Shown here: positions 11,715-20,344 of the stretch, piece after piece | How positions within the stretch are numbered: the stretch's first letter is position 1 | Layout of the letters: the number at the start of each line of letters is the position of its first letter | Assembly (NCBI GenBank): GCA_030686995.1 | Contig: CM060703.1 | Location: 113,655,361-113,719,360 of the forward strand | DNA from: Artemisia argyi | Taxonomy: Eukaryota; Streptophyta; Magnoliopsida; Asterales; Asteraceae | Reading direction: 5' to 3' | Length of the DNA: 64,000 nucleotides | Notes under the pieces: generated by a model | Told to the model about the DNA's origin: nothing | Databases searched by the model: none | What the model saw: the letters and a program-made list of their open reading frames with translations, nothing else | Translations under genes and position numbers: made by a program

Positions 11715-13572
11715 TGCTACAACTGCAACGAAAAAGGTCATACTGCAACAGCATGTCCTAAACCAAGAACCCGCGGTAGTCAGTTTCACAAGCAGGCATT
11801 ACTAATGGCTCTCAAAGATGAAAAGGAAGGAACTTTCAATGAACAAGAGAACAGTTTCTTCGCTAATGCTTACAACGATGATGATATAGAAGATCTTGAA
11901 GCCAATGCAGCTGTGATGCTTATGGCCAATATGCAGGAACACCAGTTGAATGATTCAGGCCCAGTGTTCAACACTGATGGTTTGTCTCAGGTACATGACC
12001 TAACTACATACTCCATAGACGTTAATGCATCACCCTCTGCTTCTGAATCAGATAAGGCGCAAGTTGTTCCATCCGAATCATGTTTATCCTCTCAAGATGA
12101 TGAACAATTAAACACAGTTGTTATATTTGATGATGACACTGTCGTTTCATTTGATGATCCTATTGGGCAAGACAAACATGATCATGTTGAACAACATGAA
12201 CCATCTTCTGATCCAGATCCTGACTATATTGTCATGGCCAAACAACTTCAAGAACAAATTCTTACTACTCACAAACAGGACGAGCAAAATAAAGTTTTGA
12301 AAGAAACCAATGCAGTTTTGAAAAAGGACATTGAATGTTATAAAATACAACTTTCACATTTTCAAAATGTAGTTAAACGTGAAAGGTGCTTTGAAAAGTC
12401 ATTACAGGAATTGTATGTCAAAGAACAAAATCTTCAAAAGCAAATGCATGACTTAATTGAGTCAAACAGTAAATTGGTTTCCAAACTGGAAAATGATAAA
12501 CATGATCTTCAAAAACAAGTTGTACAACTTCAAAAGGAACTTTCAAAAACACAAACAGAGGTATCAAATTGTAAACAAGAATTTTATGAACATAAATTGC
12601 AAAAACGAGAAAAAGAAAATTCTTTAATTGAAGAAAATATCACTCTCGAATGTCAAATAAAAGCATTTCAAAATATCGTTTATAAACATGGAGAATCTGT
12701 AACGACAATTCAAAAGTTTACTTTAAAACCGAGACCCGATAAAGGTTTTGCCATTGGCGATTACAGATCCACTTTTCTTCACACTGCGTTCAAAACAATT
12801 CCTAAGCTTTACAGTATGGACCGATTGATGGATAATAATGTTGAGCGTGTTATTGTATATAATACTGAGGAAGAATATGAACTTGAAGAAAAGAGTCGAT
12901 CAAAAATGAGTCAAGTTGAATATTGCAAACCATATGATTACTCAAAAGCTCCTCACATTTCAAAATCTTTTGTTCCATCAAGAAAAATACCTGAGAAATC
13001 ATGGTATGTAACTGAGTCTTATGTTTCATCATCCAATGGGGCTCCTGCCAAACCCGTGGCACAAGTAAATGGTCCATTACCATCTTCTGGTACTGTGACA
13101 CCTTTACCAACACGTTGTCGAGTCTTAGATTATTTTAAAACGTTCATGAAAGGCTTCGAAAACTTGGAAAACGTAATTGAACATCATTCGGAAATAAAAA
13201 TTGCTACTTTTCAATCAGCTTACGAGCGCGAAAAACGAGACATTTTTCAAACAAAATTTCTGCCTTTAGTTCAAAATTTGCATCATTGTGCTACTCGTTG
13301 GGAACAATAACTCCAAAAAGAAGTTAAAGAAATGCAAAACATTTTCGCTCTAAATGAAAATGCAATCTTGATTCAGCAACGCAAAAATCGATTTTTGAAA
13401 ACGGATTCTGATCAACTCTTGGAACAAATCCTCACAGCTGATATTTACTCTTTCACTATGAATGATCTTTACTATTCTAGTAATGCTGCGATGTTTGATA
13501 ACTACTGTGCTGATATTGATTTGCTGAATAAGGAAACTGAGACATTAAAACATAAATATGAAACGAACTTTC
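11715..13572 (+). pseudogene. Cop2 zinc knuckle plus long coiled-coil region
   Basis: Begins with a CCHC knuckle, CYNCNEKGHTATAC (11715-11756). It continues as an acidic linker and then a long heptad-rich segment (about 12230-12690) full of Lys, Glu, Gln and Leu, a strong coiled-coil candidate. A stop at 13308-13310 interrupts the frame, and reading continues in the same frame to about 13572, where a one-base frameshift occurs. Together with the next entry this makes about 970 codons between knuckle and protease, far longer than in classic copia elements. Such an insert is known to me from Asteraceae copia families; its role is unknown. Confidence 0.65.
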
Positions 13573-14640
13573 AAAAGAAAATTGTCAACTCAAACAAAGG
13601 CTTGAATGGTGTCAAGCTCAAAGTCTTGAAACGGAATTGCAACTACAAAGTCAAAATGTTTCAAAAAGTTGTAAACTTTGCAAAGACAATGTTTTTCTCA
13701 AAAATAAATGTCTTCAATATGAGAAAGAAATTACGGAATTAAAAATTGAAAACATCGAATGGCAACAAAACCGCGATGACATTCGTTATTGCAACGGTCT
13801 ACTTAAGTCTGATATTCAGGACAAAAATCACATCATCATTGATTTGAAAGAGAAAATTAAGCTACTTCAAAAAGGAAAGTTTGTTGACACCACAGTGATA
13901 GCACCAGGAATGTTTCAAATAGACAAAACAGATAAGGATAATCATGCTAAGAGTTCTAATGTTAGCTCTTCCACTTCTACAGGACTAGTTTCCCCTAAGA
14001 GCATTAGCAGCCCAAAGCCAAAAAGCGTTAAGAAGACTAAAAAGACTAGGCTCTGGCAACGTAGAAGAGGAACACTAGAAGTGCAAGAAGTAGAAGCTCA
14101 CCTTAGAAACTTGAATAAAACTCATGTTGCATCTGATTTAGATTCTAATCTGGCAAATTGTAATCAAAATCTTAATGTAACGAATGCTGAACCTTTAAAT
14201 GTTTTGAATATTAATGCATCTTGTGTGTTTTGTCGTCAAAGTGTGTTATCTGGTGATCATATTAAATGTGTAGCTAATAATCTCTTACATCGTCACAAGA
14301 AACGTAGATCAGGCATTCCTTCTAGGCCCCCTACTGCCTCTAAGTCTACCTTAGGAAAAACGCCAACTACCGTTTCAAATGATGTTGTAGTCAACCCAAG
14401 AGCTCAAATCAATAAATCTAGGAACACGCCAAAAGCTAGTGCATTTACCAATAACAAAGCAAAAACTAGTTGGAACTGGCAACGTTGGTTACAATACAAA
14501 CCAAAATTTAAATGGATTCCTAAACTCTTGAATACTTGTGTTTCTAACCAACAGGAACCCACCATTTCTTCGGGTTCCACCCTTACTTCTGTTCCATCTT
14601 TGTTGTCTATTTGTGATGCAGGTGGTTCAGATCGTTCTCT
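13573..14640 (+). pseudogene. Cop2 spacer, second half with Cys-rich and basic segments
   Basis: Reading frame 2 from about 13573 to 14650. It starts with a coiled coil containing a CKLCKDNVFLKNKC pair of cysteine motifs (about 13665-13715), then a Ser/Lys linker (SPKSISSPKPKSVKKTKKTR), an Asn-rich stretch with CVFCRQSV (about 14220) and a basic Pro/Lys tail with tryptophans (WNWQRWLQYKPKFKW). The frame is lost by a two-base deletion at about 14630, just before the protease motif. No enzyme domain is recognised. Confidence 0.55.
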
Positions 14641-15312
14641 GGATTGTTGATAGCGGTTGCACCCGACATATGACAGGCAATCTTAAACTGTTAACAAACT
14701 TTGTCTCAAAGTTTATTGGAACTATCAGATTCGGGAATGATCAATACGCTTTAATCATGGGTTTCGGAGACTATGTGAATGGGAATATTGAAATTAGCAG
14801 AGTATATTATGTTGAAGGCTTGGGTCACAACCTCTTTTCTTTCGGTCAATTTTGTGATGGGGATCTAGAAGTAGCATTTCGGGAGAAAACTTGTTTTGAT
14901 CGTGATCTACAAGGAAATGATCTGATGTCCGGCAAACGTGGCACTAACCTTTACACAATTTCAATGTCTGACATGATCGCTTCATCTCCTATCTGTCTTT
15001 TATCCAAAGCTAAAATGAATAAATCATGGTTATGTCACAAACGCCTTTCTCACTTGAATTTCAAAACGATGACTGATCTCGCTCGTCACAAATTAGTTGA
15101 AGGTTTTCCAAGATTCCGCTATGCCAAAGATCACTTATGTCCAGCCTGTGACAAAGGAAAAAGTACCCCTGCTCATTTTCCATCAAAACCTGAACACAGT
15201 ACTAATCATGTTCTACAAATGCTTCATATGGATTTGTGTGGTCCGATGCGTGTTCAAACAATCAACGGTAAACACTACATTTTAGTAATTGTTGATGATT
15301 ACTCTCGCTGGA
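14641..15312 (+). pseudogene. pol: Cop2 protease motif, pre-integrase and start of integrase
   Basis: WIVDSGCTRHMTGN at about 14640-14680 is the copia aspartic protease signature. The pre-integrase domain follows (GLGHNLFSFGQFCD, then a zinc-binding H..H..C..C block with HKRLSHLNF and LCPACDKGK). The integrase core starts with LHMDLCGPM and ends at VIVDDYSRW, where Nam1 is inserted. The frame is open from 14538 to the insertion. Confidence 0.8.
15308..15312 (+). repeat. Left target-site duplication of Nam1 (CTGGA)
   Basis: CTGGA at 15308-15312 and again at 24309-24313 flank Nam1 exactly. Removing Nam1 and one copy rejoins the Cop2 integrase frame. Confidence 0.95.
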
Positions 15313-15518
15313 TGATGAGGCGAAAAATGAACCAGTTTTAGGGGGTCATTTAAGCCCGGAATTGAATTTATTTGATCAAATATTACCCTAAATAGTTCCT
15401 TTTGTGATTTTAGGTACTTTGGGAGTGAAATCTGGAAAAGGAAGCAATTCGGATGTTTTTGGAGCATAAAAGTGAAGAAAACGCCAAAGACTTAATTTTC
15501 CATGCTGAGAACAGTGTA

Positions 15519-15734
15519 TGACGGCGTCAAGAGGAAATATTTGACGGCGTCAAGAGTAAAGTCCATGATGACCCAGAAGAAACCTGAAGGCGTCACAAGT
15601 AGAGCGTCAAGAGTTAATATGGTGACGGCCTGCATAAGGTGTACACATGACGGCGTCAGACCCAGATCTAGGTAGTCCGAGGAACTATTTAGCGGTGAGA
15701 TGACGGCGTCAGACATTTGTTCTTGACGCCGTCA
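15519..15734 (+). promoter_or_regulatory. Cluster of paired TGACG-S-CGTCA palindromes (5' LTR)
   Basis: Exact or near copies of the 11-bp palindrome TGACGGCGTCA are at 15519, 15542, 15648, 15701 and, inverted, 15724. Degenerate ones are at about 15587, 15595 and 15623. The outer pairs 15519/15542 and 15701/15724 are each 23 bp start to start (11-bp site plus 12-bp spacer). The last pair can fold as a perfect 11-bp stem with a 12-base loop and ends 12 bp before the TATA run. TGACG is the half-site of TGA-class bZIP factors, which makes this a plausible enhancer; the factor is inference. Confidence 0.75.
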
Positions 15735-15745
15735 CCTTCTAAAAT

Positions 15746-15755
15746 CTATATATAG
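15746..15755 (+). promoter_or_regulatory. TATA box of Nam1 LTR
   Basis: ctatatatag directly downstream of the palindrome cluster, repeated identically in the 3' LTR at about 23329-23338. Confidence 0.65.
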
Positions 15756-16731
15756 TTTTCTAATTTTCATTCATTAGGGAGGAACAAGTTTGGAGAAACC
15801 CTAAGGCCGAACCTTGTACGTATTTTACAGCTTTTTCAACGGTTTTCAGCCCTTGAACCCTTACATGTGCTATTGATATAAGTCTTCTCTTAATTCAATC
15901 AATATGTCTATGTGTTGGTTGTCTATATCTTGTGATTGTCTTGATTCAACCATGTTAGGCTAGATCTATCTTGTGTTTACTTAGATCTAATGAAACCTAG
16001 ATGTTAATTATGTGTTGATTACTTGTTTATGGTTGTATTGGATGAATGATTTCAATGTTAGGCTTAAGAAAACTGGCAGATCTCCATTGTGTAACATGCT
16101 TGAACGTCTTAGGAAACATGAACCGATGTTTACTAGGTTTTATTGGTTGTATTTAATACATGAGTAAATTCTAATGATCCCATGTTAGGAGCTTCTTAGC
16201 CGGCTCGACATAGGAGTGAAGTAGGCACTCATAGGATTGGGGAGTTAAGTACGCCACCCCATGAATGGTATTAAGGAATACAATCCGTCATCCACGCAAC
16301 TATAACAAGTAATTAACGTGTAAAAGATATCTAGGGAGTAGTGAAATCTAAGTAAACACATTTCTCCCACTTATTGCTCACAACCTTAGTTTAATTTAGT
16401 TTAATTTTAATTTTAGTATTTTATTTTCATTGCATCTTTAGTATTGGGTTAGTTGACTAGCAACTAATTCCGCCCATATCCTTAAAACCCGAGATTTTAA
16501 TTTGCTTTCTAAAAAAAATATAAAAATACAAAAAGAATCATCCCTCATCTCTAGACCTAGTCTTTAGGTTTTCTAATCCTAGCGACACTATTCCTAGCTG
16601 AACGATCAATCCCCCGGTACTTGTCATTATACTATACTACATCGATCAGGTACACTGCCTGGTGGGGGTTGTAAGCTTCTCGAGATCCCTCGAGAGGTAA
16701 AGCCTGGTGCAATCCCTACGCATCAAGTTTT

Positions 16732-16750
16732 TGGCGCCGCAGCCCGGGGA
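16732..16750 (+). other. Nam1 primer binding site
   Basis: TGGCGCCGCAGCCCGGGGA begins six bases after the 5' LTR end. It is of the tRNA-Asp-like type typical of Athila/Tat gypsy elements and close to the Ath1 site (TGGCGCCGCTGCCGGGGA). Confidence 0.85.
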
Positions 16751-16897
16751 ATAGTTATTGTCTAGGTTAGAATCTCTTTTTATTAGGTCTACTTGCTAGA
16801 TTCCTTTCTAGTAAGATTTTATTTTTAATTTTTAGGTTCTCTTTAGTCTATCTTAATTCTTTGTGTTTTTGTTCGTAACTCTTCACCACCCGACATC

Positions 16898-18346
16898 ATG
16901 GACGATGGGAACATCTTTGAACCCGTCATCCCACCACTACAAAACCCACCACTAGAACCTCTTAGGCCCCGAACCTTAGGAGAGTATTCCCGACCTAGCC
17001 ACCAAGGCTACAGAAACACTATTGAGCTCACCGGAGCCAATGTGACCCCCTTGCGATCCGACACCATCCGGTTGGTGCAAAGCAGATGTGCATTCCATGG
17101 ACTTCGTTCCGAAGATCCAAATCAACATCTCAAGGACTTCCTCAAAATCGTAGATTCCATAGATCTAGATGTTGCAACTAGAGAGAAAACCCGATTACGC
17201 CTATTCCAATTCTCTCTACGTGATCAAGCTAGTCAATGGCTTGAGCGTTTACCCGCGGGATCCATCACCACATGGGATGATCTCACCACTCGTTTCCTTG
17301 CTCAATTTTTCCCACCGGGGAGAACTACCAAGCTTAGAAATGACATCTTGATGTTCCAACAATGTCAAAGTGAAACCTTTTACGAAGCATGGACTCGATA
17401 TAAAGACCTACTCAGAAAAGTCCCTCATCATGGCATTGAACCATGGCTCCAGATTCAAATCTCTTACGATAAAGTTAACTATCAAACAAGGAGAGCTATA
17501 GATTACGCAGCCAAGGGCAGGCTAAACAGACTTAGCATCGATGAATGCTGGAAAGTTCTTGAGGGGTTGGCACAATACGAAGAAGAAGGATGGGAGGACC
17601 CGATGTTTTCAAGCAAGGGAAAACTTGATTACACACACGCCACCCAAAAGCAGTTATTAGGAAGTATCGAGAAGCATGTAAAAGAATTAATGAGAGTTGA
17701 GAAACCTGCTGCTGAAACCGTGTGGAATCCTAATTTACGTAGGAATGCGGTTATCAACCATAATCTTCCTGAACGTTCACGACAAGAGGAGTTCAAAGGG
17801 ATAATGGTAACCTTCATGAATAATCAGGAAAAACAAATCCAGCACCTACAAGCACGCATGGAAAGTACTTACAATGCTTTTATGGATTTAGCAGACAAAT
17901 TCATATCAAGGATCAAAGAGAAGATTAAGGAAAAATCCGCACCAAGAAAAATCGAAAAAGTCTTCGAGGTTTCAACTCCTTTGGTGTTTGACCAAGAGGA
18001 TAACGAGAAATCTTCCCCAAATGCTTCACCGTCAATCACCTCCTACTTTTGCAAGCATCCTCAGGAAGAGAAGAATTCGCAATTTCACAACATTTTCGTT
18101 GGATGTTTGGATACCACGCTCCCAAATTTGTGCAAGAGACGTTCTTTTGGTTTTAAACCTGGTGTGAAGAGGTTGCACATCAAAAACACCACAGTTTTGA
18201 GACCCTCTATGGAACAACACCTCTTTGCACCCACCGGTGACCTGTGCGAAGGTTACAACTTAACTAAAACCTCACCCACCCCTTTCTACAACCACACCTC
18301 TTTCCGTGACAGTAATGAAACGTTCGACCCTGGTGGACTTCATTAA
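16898..18346 (+). CDS. gag: Nam1 ORF1: Gag
   Basis: 482 codons, ATG to TAA, no interruption. The central part (residues about 55-225) is a gypsy Gag capsid: FHGLRSEDPNQHLKDFL, LFQFSLRDQASQWLERLP, FLAQFFPPGRTTKLRND and EAWTRYKDLL. It aligns by eye with the Ath1 Gag over the same blocks (FHGL, TKLRND, EAW.RYK), which places Nam1 in the Athila/Tat group. Residues about 280-360 are charged and helical (a coiled-coil candidate). There is no CCHC zinc knuckle and no protease, and the C terminus after about residue 380 is of unknown type. The role would be particle assembly. An intact Gag in an element without pol suggests that Gag is needed in cis, but that is inference. Confidence 0.9.
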   Translation: MDDGNIFEPVIPPLQNPPLEPLRPRTLGEYSRPSHQGYRNTIELTGANVTPLRSDTIRLVQSRCAFHGLRSEDPNQHLKDFLKIVDSIDLDVATREKTRLRLFQFSLRDQASQWLERLPAGSITTWDDLTTRFLAQFFPPGRTTKLRNDILMFQQCQSETFYEAWTRYKDLLRKVPHHGIEPWLQIQISYDKVNYQTRRAIDYAAKGRLNRLSIDECWKVLEGLAQYEEEGWEDPMFSSKGKLDYTHATQKQLLGSIEKHVKELMRVEKPAAETVWNPNLRRNAVINHNLPERSRQEEFKGIMVTFMNNQEKQIQHLQARMESTYNAFMDLADKFISRIKEKIKEKSAPRKIEKVFEVSTPLVFDQEDNEKSSPNASPSITSYFCKHPQEEKNSQFHNIFVGCLDTTLPNLCKRRSFGFKPGVKRLHIKNTTVLRPSMEQHLFAPTGDLCEGYNLTKTSPTPFYNHTSFRDSNETFDPGGLH

Positions 18347-18445
18347 TGGGATAGCTACTCATAGTTCCTACTCGTGTTTAGCTATTCACACTAAGTCCAG
18401 GGACTAAATGTGGAATTACTCCTTTTTACACCTCATACGGGCATC

Positions 18446-18479
18446 TGACGGCGTCAGATGTTAACTCTTGATGCCATCA
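18446..18479 (+). promoter_or_regulatory. Palindrome pair upstream of ORF2, first
   Basis: TGACGGCGTCA at 18446-18456 and TGATGCCATCA at 18469-18479, 23 bp start to start, spacer gatgttaactct. The flanking sequence resembles the TATA-proximal pair of the LTR. Confidence 0.7.
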
Positions 18480-18613
18480 CCTCGATATTTCAGCAATAAT
18501 AACCCAAACTCCATCACTTTCAACTCATACCCCACAAATCTCACCCAAATTGCTGCTCCACCTCTGAATCTCCATCCTCCAATTCGACATCTTCCGTGAC
18601 TAATCTCCACTCG

Positions 18614-19041
18614 GTAAGTAGTTTTTCCTCGCTCTTTTTCGTTCAATTGTCCTTAGGATCAATCAATTTTGAAAACCCCTTTCCTCCAAAACCCCATTTT
18701 TTTGACCCATCATTGACAAATCGTAATGCCATCCATTTGGTGATTTGTAATCATGGGGTTACCCTTTGGTGATGTTGTCCCACTTGAATCATGCATTAAT
18801 TTAGGAAAAGTCCTTCATGCCACGGATTTTTTGACCCCTACCCATGTTTTCTGATTAAAGGAGCGTTTGGGTAATGGGTTAAGAGTTTGAAAATTGATTT
18901 TTCCCTCTTAAATGCATGGTTCAATTTCTGCTAGGTCTGACGGCGTCAGGACCTCCTTCTTGACGGCGTCAGATGTGTCTGACAGCAAAAGTCAATAAAA
19001 TTCTCGTTCTAATTGTTTCCGTCCACTCTATCTTTTTCCAG
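18614..19041 (+). other. Candidate intron before ORF2
   Basis: Donor tcg|GTAAGT at 18614 and acceptor ctatctttttccag at 19041, 428 nt. Splicing would place a short leader directly in front of gaaaATG of ORF2 and remove the second palindrome pair from the mRNA. This rests on splice-site consensus only; no transcript evidence is available. Confidence 0.4.
18938..18971 (+). promoter_or_regulatory. Palindrome pair upstream of ORF2, second
   Basis: TGACGGCGTCA at 18938-18948 and at 18961-18971, 23 bp start to start, spacer ggacctccttct. Confidence 0.75.
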
Positions 19042-19045
19042 GAAA

Positions 19046-20344
19046 ATGAGCAAGCGATCTCGACAACATCGTGGTAGCTCCTCTAGGTCCCAAAGGATTA
19101 ACTATGGGGAATTGGTCCATAGTTGGGGTGAATTCGACAATGTTGCCGCTACAACTAAGTATGCGGAACTTTGTAATCACCACATTGATGCTGATGCTGT
19201 GATTGATTGGGAGTTTCTGAGGTCCCAAGGGTTGGAGGCTGCATTTCTGGGGAGGATCCACACTGATGGGTTCGCGGGTCCTCAATGGGAGAGGTTGTTT
19301 AGGATGAGGGAGACTGTGTATAGTGAGTTGGTGAGGGAGTTCTTTGCAACCTTCCACTTTGATCAGGCTGAGGCTAGGACAGACATGGGGGGTACCACTG
19401 TTTACTTTAGGTTAGGAGGGGAGGTTCGGTCATGTTCGGTTACTGAGTTTGGGTGGAGGATAGGTTTGTATACTAGGGAGGAGGCTGTTGAGGGAGGTTT
19501 TATGCAGAGGTTGTTACATGGGGAGACTTTAAGGAGCGATATGAGGTGCGCCACTTTTTGGCCGACCATCGGGGACGGGGTGTACACCTCGACTACTGGG
19601 GCAGCATCAATCAGGGACCCCGTGGTCAGGTTGGTCCACAGATGCATCACATACAGCTTGTCGGGACGTCATGGCACCACTCACCGTGTCACTGCTTCAG
19701 ATCTTTTCTACCTGTATACCATCTTTTCAGTGGAAGTTTACTGCAACATCCCATTTTGGGTAGCTAGCTATTTGAGGACGATTGTGGGTGAGAGGGATAT
19801 TGATAAGGTGTATGGGGGGATGTTCGTGACCCGGTTGGCTCGTTCCTATGATCTTCTTACTCCCCTGATCATAGGATACTTGAGCGACTGCGGGGCTTGT
19901 AGGGTAGTGAGGGCTAAATCCCTCAGGCAGATGAGCATCGTGATGCTGCGGGGGAACGGGGCCTATGATTGGTATGCGGCAGGGGGACCTGATGATGAGG
20001 ATGATGATGATGATGATGAGGGAGCGCCCCAGCAGCATCAGTTTGAGGGTTATGAGGTGGGGACAACTGACTACTACCGACACATGAGTCAGGGAGACTG
20101 GCAGGCACACCAGGGGGCCTGGATGTGTCAGGTGGACGCATGGCGGACCACCACTGACCAGCGCTTTGATTGGATGTATGATCACACCATCCGCCAGATG
20201 CAGCACCTCTCCACCCGTGACCAGCTCGAGCCCCACCTGCAGATTGACCCATTCCCCGGTCGTGAGACAGACTACCCTCCCTACGGGTACATAGGACACC
20301 TCCCTCCTGGCTATGACTACCGTTTTGGTCCTCCTCCCCAGTGA
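19046..20344 (+). CDS. Nam1 ORF2: ATHILA ORF-1-like accessory protein
   Basis: 432 codons from ATG at 19046, intact. The N terminus is Ser/Arg-rich (MSKRSRQHRGSSSRSQR, a possible nuclear localisation signal). Middle blocks: LVREFFATFHFD (about residue 95), VYFRLGGEVRSCSVTEFGWRIGLYTREE (about 118-145, shown here in parts: FRLGGE, TEFGWRIGLYT), DLFYLYTIFSV (about 225) and VTRLARSYDLL (about 260). An acidic run DDEDDDDDDEG lies at about 315-325, and the tail is Pro/Tyr/Gly-rich. The EF.ATF, FRLGG and GLYT pattern matches what I recall of the ATHILA ORF-1 family, whose function is unknown. No membrane segment or signal peptide is evident, so an envelope role is unlikely. It is the only accessory gene of Nam1 and is preserved although pol is absent. 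Confidence 0.75.
   Translation: MSKRSRQHRGSSSRSQRINYGELVHSWGEFDNVAATTKYAELCNHHIDADAVIDWEFLRSQGLEAAFLGRIHTDGFAGPQWERLFRMRETVYSELVREFFATFHFDQAEARTDMGGTTVYFRLGGEVRSCSVTEFGWRIGLYTREEAVEGGFMQRLLHGETLRSDMRCATFWPTIGDGVYTSTTGAASIRDPVVRLVHRCITYSLSGRHGTTHRVTASDLFYLYTIFSVEVYCNIPFWVASYLRTIVGERDIDKVYGGMFVTRLARSYDLLTPLIIGYLSDCGACRVVRAKSLRQMSIVMLRGNGAYDWYAAGGPDDEDDDDDDEGAPQQHQFEGYEVGTTDYYRHMSQGDWQAHQGAWMCQVDAWRTTTDQRFDWMYDHTIRQMQHLSTRDQLEPHLQIDPFPGRETDYPPYGYIGHLPPGYDYRFGPPPQ

Larger units (their letters stand above)
15313..16725 (+). repeat. Nam1 5' LTR
   Basis: 1,413 bp. The upstream part (15519-15734) holds a dense cluster of TGACGGCGTCA-type motifs; a TATA-like run, ctatatatag, follows at 15746-15755. 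The first part of the LTR contains ttaagcccggaattgaa; the end reads ccctacgcatca. A long thymidine/pyrimidine-rich transcribed part follows the TATA box. Confidence 0.95.
18347..19045 (+). other. Nam1 intercistronic region with palindrome pairs and candidate intron
   Basis: Non-coding. A palindrome pair at 18446/18469 (the second copy degenerate, TGATGCCATCA) is followed by cacct, as in the LTR pair at 15701/15724, so this looks like a copied LTR promoter module without the TATA box. A near-ideal 5' splice site GTAAGT lies at 18614-18619. A pyrimidine-rich tract ending ctttttccag at 19041 lies five bases before the ORF2 ATG. A second palindrome pair (18938/18961) lies within that candidate intron. 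Confidence 0.55.

Noticed and set aside
19013..19045. Earlier start of ORF2 at 19013
   Set aside because: It would need a TTG start; the first ATG is at 19046, right after a good splice-acceptor-like sequence.
19046..20344. Envelope glycoprotein for Nam1 ORF2
   Set aside because: No signal peptide or transmembrane helix can be seen; ATHILA ORF-1 likeness is the better explanation.
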